Assembly (NCBI RefSeq): GCF_007896895.1
Contig: NZ_VOGW01000188.1
Span: 92,703 to 127,475, forward strand
DNA: 34,773 nucleotides
Direction of reading: 5' to 3'
Source of the DNA: Streptomyces misionensis
GTDB taxonomy: Bacteria; Actinomycetota; Actinomycetes; Streptomycetales; Streptomycetaceae
The notes beneath the pieces were generated by a model. That model was given only the letters and a program-made list of their open reading frames with translations. It was not told the DNA's origin and ran no database searches. Below are positions 32,186-34,773 of the stretch, one piece after another. The translations under genes and the position numbers were made by a program. The number at the start of each line of letters is the position of its first letter. The stretch's first letter is position 1.

Positions 32186-34159
32186 ATGGTCGACGCGCAC
32201 GGACCTGCTCCTCTGAAGCTGGTCGTGGTCGGGGCGGGGGCCTGCGGAATCCTGACCGCCGTCCACGTCGCCGAGGAGGCCGCACGCACCCGCGCGCCGG
32301 TGGACCTCACGCTGGTCGACCCCGGACCGGAGCGTGCGGCGGGCGTGGCGTTCTCCACCGGGAACCCGCGCCACCTGCTCAACGTGCCCGCAGGCGGTAT
32401 GAGTTGCCTGCCCGACCGGCCCGACCACTTCGTCCGCTGGCTTTCCCGCGAGCGGCTGCCCGCCGCCACCGAACGTACCTTCGCGCCCCGCGGCCACTAC
32501 GGCGACTACCTCCTCGACACCCTCGCCACCCGCGTCGAACGAGCCCGCGGCCCGCTGGCCTTCCGGCGCCGGTCCGCCCGCGCCGTCGCCTGCTCCGTGC
32601 GCGGCGGGCAGGCCGGGGTACGGCTGTCCGACGGGGCGCTGCTGACCGCCGACGCCGTGGTGATCGCCACCGGGCCGCTCGCCGGACAGGCGCCCTGGGC
32701 CCCGGCCGCGCTACGGGAGTCGGGGCGGTTCGTGCCCGATCCCTGGGCGCCCGGCGCGCTCGACGGACCGCTCGCGGACCACCGGGACGTCCTGCTGGTC
32801 GGCGCGGGTCTGACCGCCGTGGACGTGGCCCTCGCCCTGGACCGCCCGGGGCGCACCGTGCACGCCCTGTCCCGGCACGGAAGGCTGCCCCGCCGCCACG
32901 CCCTGGTGCCCCTGCCGCCGGTGTCCCCGGCCGAGCCGCTGGAGGGGCTGCCGCTGTGCCGGCTGCGCCCCGCCGTGCTGCGGCACATCCGGCGCGTGAC
33001 CGACGAACTGGGCGACTGGCGCCCGGCCTTCGACGGTCTGCGCCCGCTGATCTCCCGGCTGTGGGCCGGGCTCGACGACGAGGACCGGGCGGAGTTCCTG
33101 CGCAGCCACCGCCATCCGTGGGAGATCCACCGGCACCGGATGGCGCCCGAGACGGCCGAGACCGTCACCCGGCTGCGGACCGCCGGCCGGCTGCGCCTGC
33201 ACACGGGCGAGGTCACGGCGGCCCGGCGGGACGGCGACGCGCTCGCCGTGACGGTCACCGGCTCCCGGGACCTCCTGGCGGGCTGGGTGGTGGACTGCAC
33301 CGGCCAGGGACTGCGGACCGCCGAGTCCCGTGACCCCCTGCTCTCCTGCCTGGTCTCCTCCGGTCTTGCCCTGCCCGGCCCGCTCGGGATCGGGCTCGCC
33401 ACGACCGCCGAGGGGCGGCTGCGGGCCCGGGACGGAGCCGTCGTACCGCTGTGGACGCTGGGCGCGCACCGGCGCGGCGACCTCTGGGAGAGCACCGCCG
33501 TACCGGAAATCCGCGAGCAGGCCGCCGCGTTGGCGCGGACCCTGCTGAAATCTCCTTCGACGGCCGTACGTTCGATTGCGCGTGCCGAGCGGGCGCGGCC
33601 GGTGCCGGCGCCCGCCCGGCCGGGGGCCACGGTGTGGCTGACCGGGCCGCCCGGCGCGGGCAAGAGCCGCATCGCCGCCGAACTGGCCGCCCGCATGCGG
33701 GCCGAGGGCCACCGGGTGGAGGTCCTGGACGGCGGCGAGATCGGCGCGGGTCCCTCGGCGGGGCCCGGCCCCCTGAGCGAGGACCAGGACACGCGGGTGC
33801 GGCGGGTCGGCATGGTCGCCGAGGTGCTGGCGCGCAACGGCGTCATCGTCCTGGTGCCGGACTGCGCGCCCGGCCGCGGCGGGCGGGACGGCGTCCGGCT
33901 GCGCCACGACCTCGCCCGGCTGCCGTACCTGGAGGTCCACGTCGCCGCGCCGGTGGCGGCCCGCGCCGCCCGCGACGTCACGGGCCTCCTGACCCGGCAG
34001 GCGGCGGGCGCGCCGAACGGCCTTCGGGGCGTGACCGGCGTGGACGACCCGTACGAACCGCCGGGCTGCCCGGAGCTGCGTCTGGAGGCCCACCGGGGGA
34101 CCCCCGCCGAGTCGGCGGACGCCGTGCACGCCCTGCTCACCGAACGGGGGCTGCTCTGA
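32186..34159 (+). CDS. Fusion of FAD/NAD(P)-binding oxidoreductase and adenylylsulfate-kinase-like domain
   Basis: This 657-residue protein starts with a FAD/NAD(P)-binding domain: dinucleotide motif KLVVVGAGACGI, the AGVAFSTGNPRHLLNVPAG block, a second nucleotide motif VLLVGAGLTAVDVALAL, and VVDCTGQG. From about residue 480 an APS-kinase-like domain follows, with P-loop GPPGAGKS at 487-494 and the family blocks DTRVRRVGMVAEVLARNGV, LEVHVAAPV and GVDDPYEPPG. The APS kinase DGD motif reads DGG at 515-517, so magnesium binding or activity may differ. The fusion suggests linked redox and nucleotide- or sulfate-activation chemistry; the substrate is unknown. GGAGG five bases before the ATG at 32186, and the promoter position, fix the start. 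Confidence 0.82.
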   Translation: MVDAHGPAPLKLVVVGAGACGILTAVHVAEEAARTRAPVDLTLVDPGPERAAGVAFSTGNPRHLLNVPAGGMSCLPDRPDHFVRWLSRERLPAATERTFAPRGHYGDYLLDTLATRVERARGPLAFRRRSARAVACSVRGGQAGVRLSDGALLTADAVVIATGPLAGQAPWAPAALRESGRFVPDPWAPGALDGPLADHRDVLLVGAGLTAVDVALALDRPGRTVHALSRHGRLPRRHALVPLPPVSPAEPLEGLPLCRLRPAVLRHIRRVTDELGDWRPAFDGLRPLISRLWAGLDDEDRAEFLRSHRHPWEIHRHRMAPETAETVTRLRTAGRLRLHTGEVTAARRDGDALAVTVTGSRDLLAGWVVDCTGQGLRTAESRDPLLSCLVSSGLALPGPLGIGLATTAEGRLRARDGAVVPLWTLGAHRRGDLWESTAVPEIREQAAALARTLLKSPSTAVRSIARAERARPVPAPARPGATVWLTGPPGAGKSRIAAELAARMRAEGHRVEVLDGGEIGAGPSAGPGPLSEDQDTRVRRVGMVAEVLARNGVIVLVPDCAPGRGGRDGVRLRHDLARLPYLEVHVAAPVAARAARDVTGLLTRQAAGAPNGLRGVTGVDDPYEPPGCPELRLEAHRGTPAESADAVHALLTERGLL

Positions 34160-34228
34160 GGGCCCGCGGCACGCCGCGCGCCGGAGCCTGTTCGGTGGTG
34201 CCGGACGCGGCTTCCGGCTCGGCCGGAC

Positions 34229-34265
34229 GGCACATACCGGCCAGCGATCGTGGCATATACCGGCC
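34229..34265 (+). repeat. Direct repeat upstream of the chaplin promoter
   Basis: GGCACATACCGGCC (34229-34242) and GGCATATACCGGCC (34252-34265) differ at one base and are 23 bases apart, about two helical turns, ending 16 bases before the candidate -35. This fits a pair of activator sites. Confidence 0.6.
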
Positions 34266-34281
34266 GAAAGGTTGACAAGCC

Positions 34282-34309
34282 ATAACTCACCTGTTTTTCC
34301 CTGCGTTTA
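34282..34309 (+). promoter_or_regulatory. Candidate ECF-sigma (BldN-type) promoter of the chaplin gene
   Basis: ATAACT (34282-34287) and CGTTTA (34304-34309) are 16 bases apart, resembling the AAC and CGT elements of ECF-sigma promoters; chaplin genes are known BldN targets. TTGACA at 34272-34277 is present but has no matching -10. Confidence 0.4.
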
Positions 34310-34316
34310 CCTTCAT

Positions 34317-34332
34317 GCGGGCGAGCGCCCGC
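34317..34332 (+). other. Leader hairpin before the chaplin gene
   Basis: GCGGGC and GCCCGC pair around a short GAGC loop in the probable untranslated leader, about 27 bases before the start codon. Confidence 0.4.
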
Positions 34333-34358
34333 GATCAAGTCTGGAAGGCAGGGAACCT

Positions 34359-34773
34359 ATGAAACGGGTTACCCGAAACGGTGTGATCGCCCTTGCGGCC
34401 GCCTCGGGGGCGATGGCTCTGGCCGGGACGGCGTACGCCGACTCCGCGGCGGACGGGGCCGCGGTCGGCTCGCCCGGGCTGGTCTCCGGCAACGGGATCC
34501 AGCTTCCGGTGCACGTCCCGGTGAACGTGTGCGGGAACACCGTGAACGTGGTGGGGCTCCTCAACCCCGCGATGGGCAACAGCTGCGCCAACAAGGGCGG
34601 CACCGCCACCGAGGGCGGTGCCACGACGGGGGGCGGGGCCACGGCCGCCGGGGTGGAGAAGGGCTCGCCGGGTGTCGTCTCCGGCAACGGCATCCAGTTG
34701 CCGGTCGACCTGCCGGTCAACGTCAGCGGCAACACCGCGAACGTCGTGGGGATCGGCAACCCCGTCTTCGGCA
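34359..34773 (+). CDS. Chaplin (long type, two chaplin domains), incomplete at window end
   Basis: The frame opens at the ATG at 34359 behind GGCAGGGA and runs off the window after 138 codons. A signal peptide (ending near TAYA) leads to a chaplin domain at about residues 36-77, GSPGLVSGNGIQLPVHVPVN onward, with its two cysteines in NVCGNT and GNSC. A Gly/Thr/Ala-rich linker and a second chaplin domain from about residue 101 follow. Chaplins assemble into the amyloid-like surface layer of aerial hyphae and spores. Two domains point to the long, sortase-anchored class, whose cell-wall signal would lie beyond the window. The second domain reads NVSGNT, so its first cysteine is a serine. A one-and-a-half-domain secreted variant is also possible. 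Confidence 0.9.
   Translation, partial: MKRVTRNGVIALAAASGAMALAGTAYADSAADGAAVGSPGLVSGNGIQLPVHVPVNVCGNTVNVVGLLNPAMGNSCANKGGTATEGGATTGGGATAAGVEKGSPGVVSGNGIQLPVDLPVNVSGNTANVVGIGNPVFG

Overview
The window reads as chromosomal DNA of a Streptomyces or close relative. GC content is very high, GTG starts are common, and two promoters look leaderless. It carries markers typical of the group: a conservon-type roadblock/DUF742/GTPase operon, a chaplin gene, a CebR-like operator, and many secreted CBM13-bearing glycoside hydrolases.

Layout. (1) 1-2035 is the distal part of a conservon (cvnB, cvnC, cvnD and a GAF protein, all +); the histidine kinase that normally leads it would lie just outside. (2) 2215-5402 holds threonine dehydrogenase, glycine C-acetyltransferase (threonine to glycine plus acetyl-CoA) and a LysR regulator. 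(3) 5445-8874 holds a YjbR/MmcQ protein, an MFS exporter, and on the other strand a transketolase split into two subunits behind a MerR-type promoter. (4) 9000-9073 is tRNA-Pro(GGG) with its terminator, followed by a PaaX-type regulator.

(5) 10750-22949 is a plant polysaccharide cluster of seven secreted enzymes. Three are on +: a CBM2 esterase, a GH62 arabinofuranosidase and a GH10 xylanase. Four are on -: GH59, two GH54 arabinofuranosidases and a GH27 alpha-galactosidase. Six of the seven carry a CBM13 (ricin-type trefoil), N-terminal in two and C-terminal in four. Together they would remove acetyl, arabinosyl and galactosyl side groups and cut the xylan backbone. No sugar transporter is present. 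Likely control signals are a palindrome overlapping the promoter of the first gene and a near-perfect CebR box upstream of the GH27 gene.

(6) 23613-32056 is the most interesting region: an FxsA-like ribosomal peptide precursor, a stand-alone HExxH peptide-modification enzyme, an FxsT-like SAV_2336/NB-ARC/TPR protein, a VMAP-C protein and a Trypco2 protein. It resembles the FxSxx-COOH peptide system and NTP-dependent conflict systems, but has no radical SAM enzyme (FxsB), no FxSxx C-terminus on the precursor, and no trypsin-like effector in the window. (7) 32186-34159 is a fusion of a FAD/NAD(P)-binding oxidoreductase with an APS-kinase-like domain. (8) From 34359 a two-domain chaplin runs off the end of the window.

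Family assignments come from recognising motifs and domain order by eye; no database search was run.
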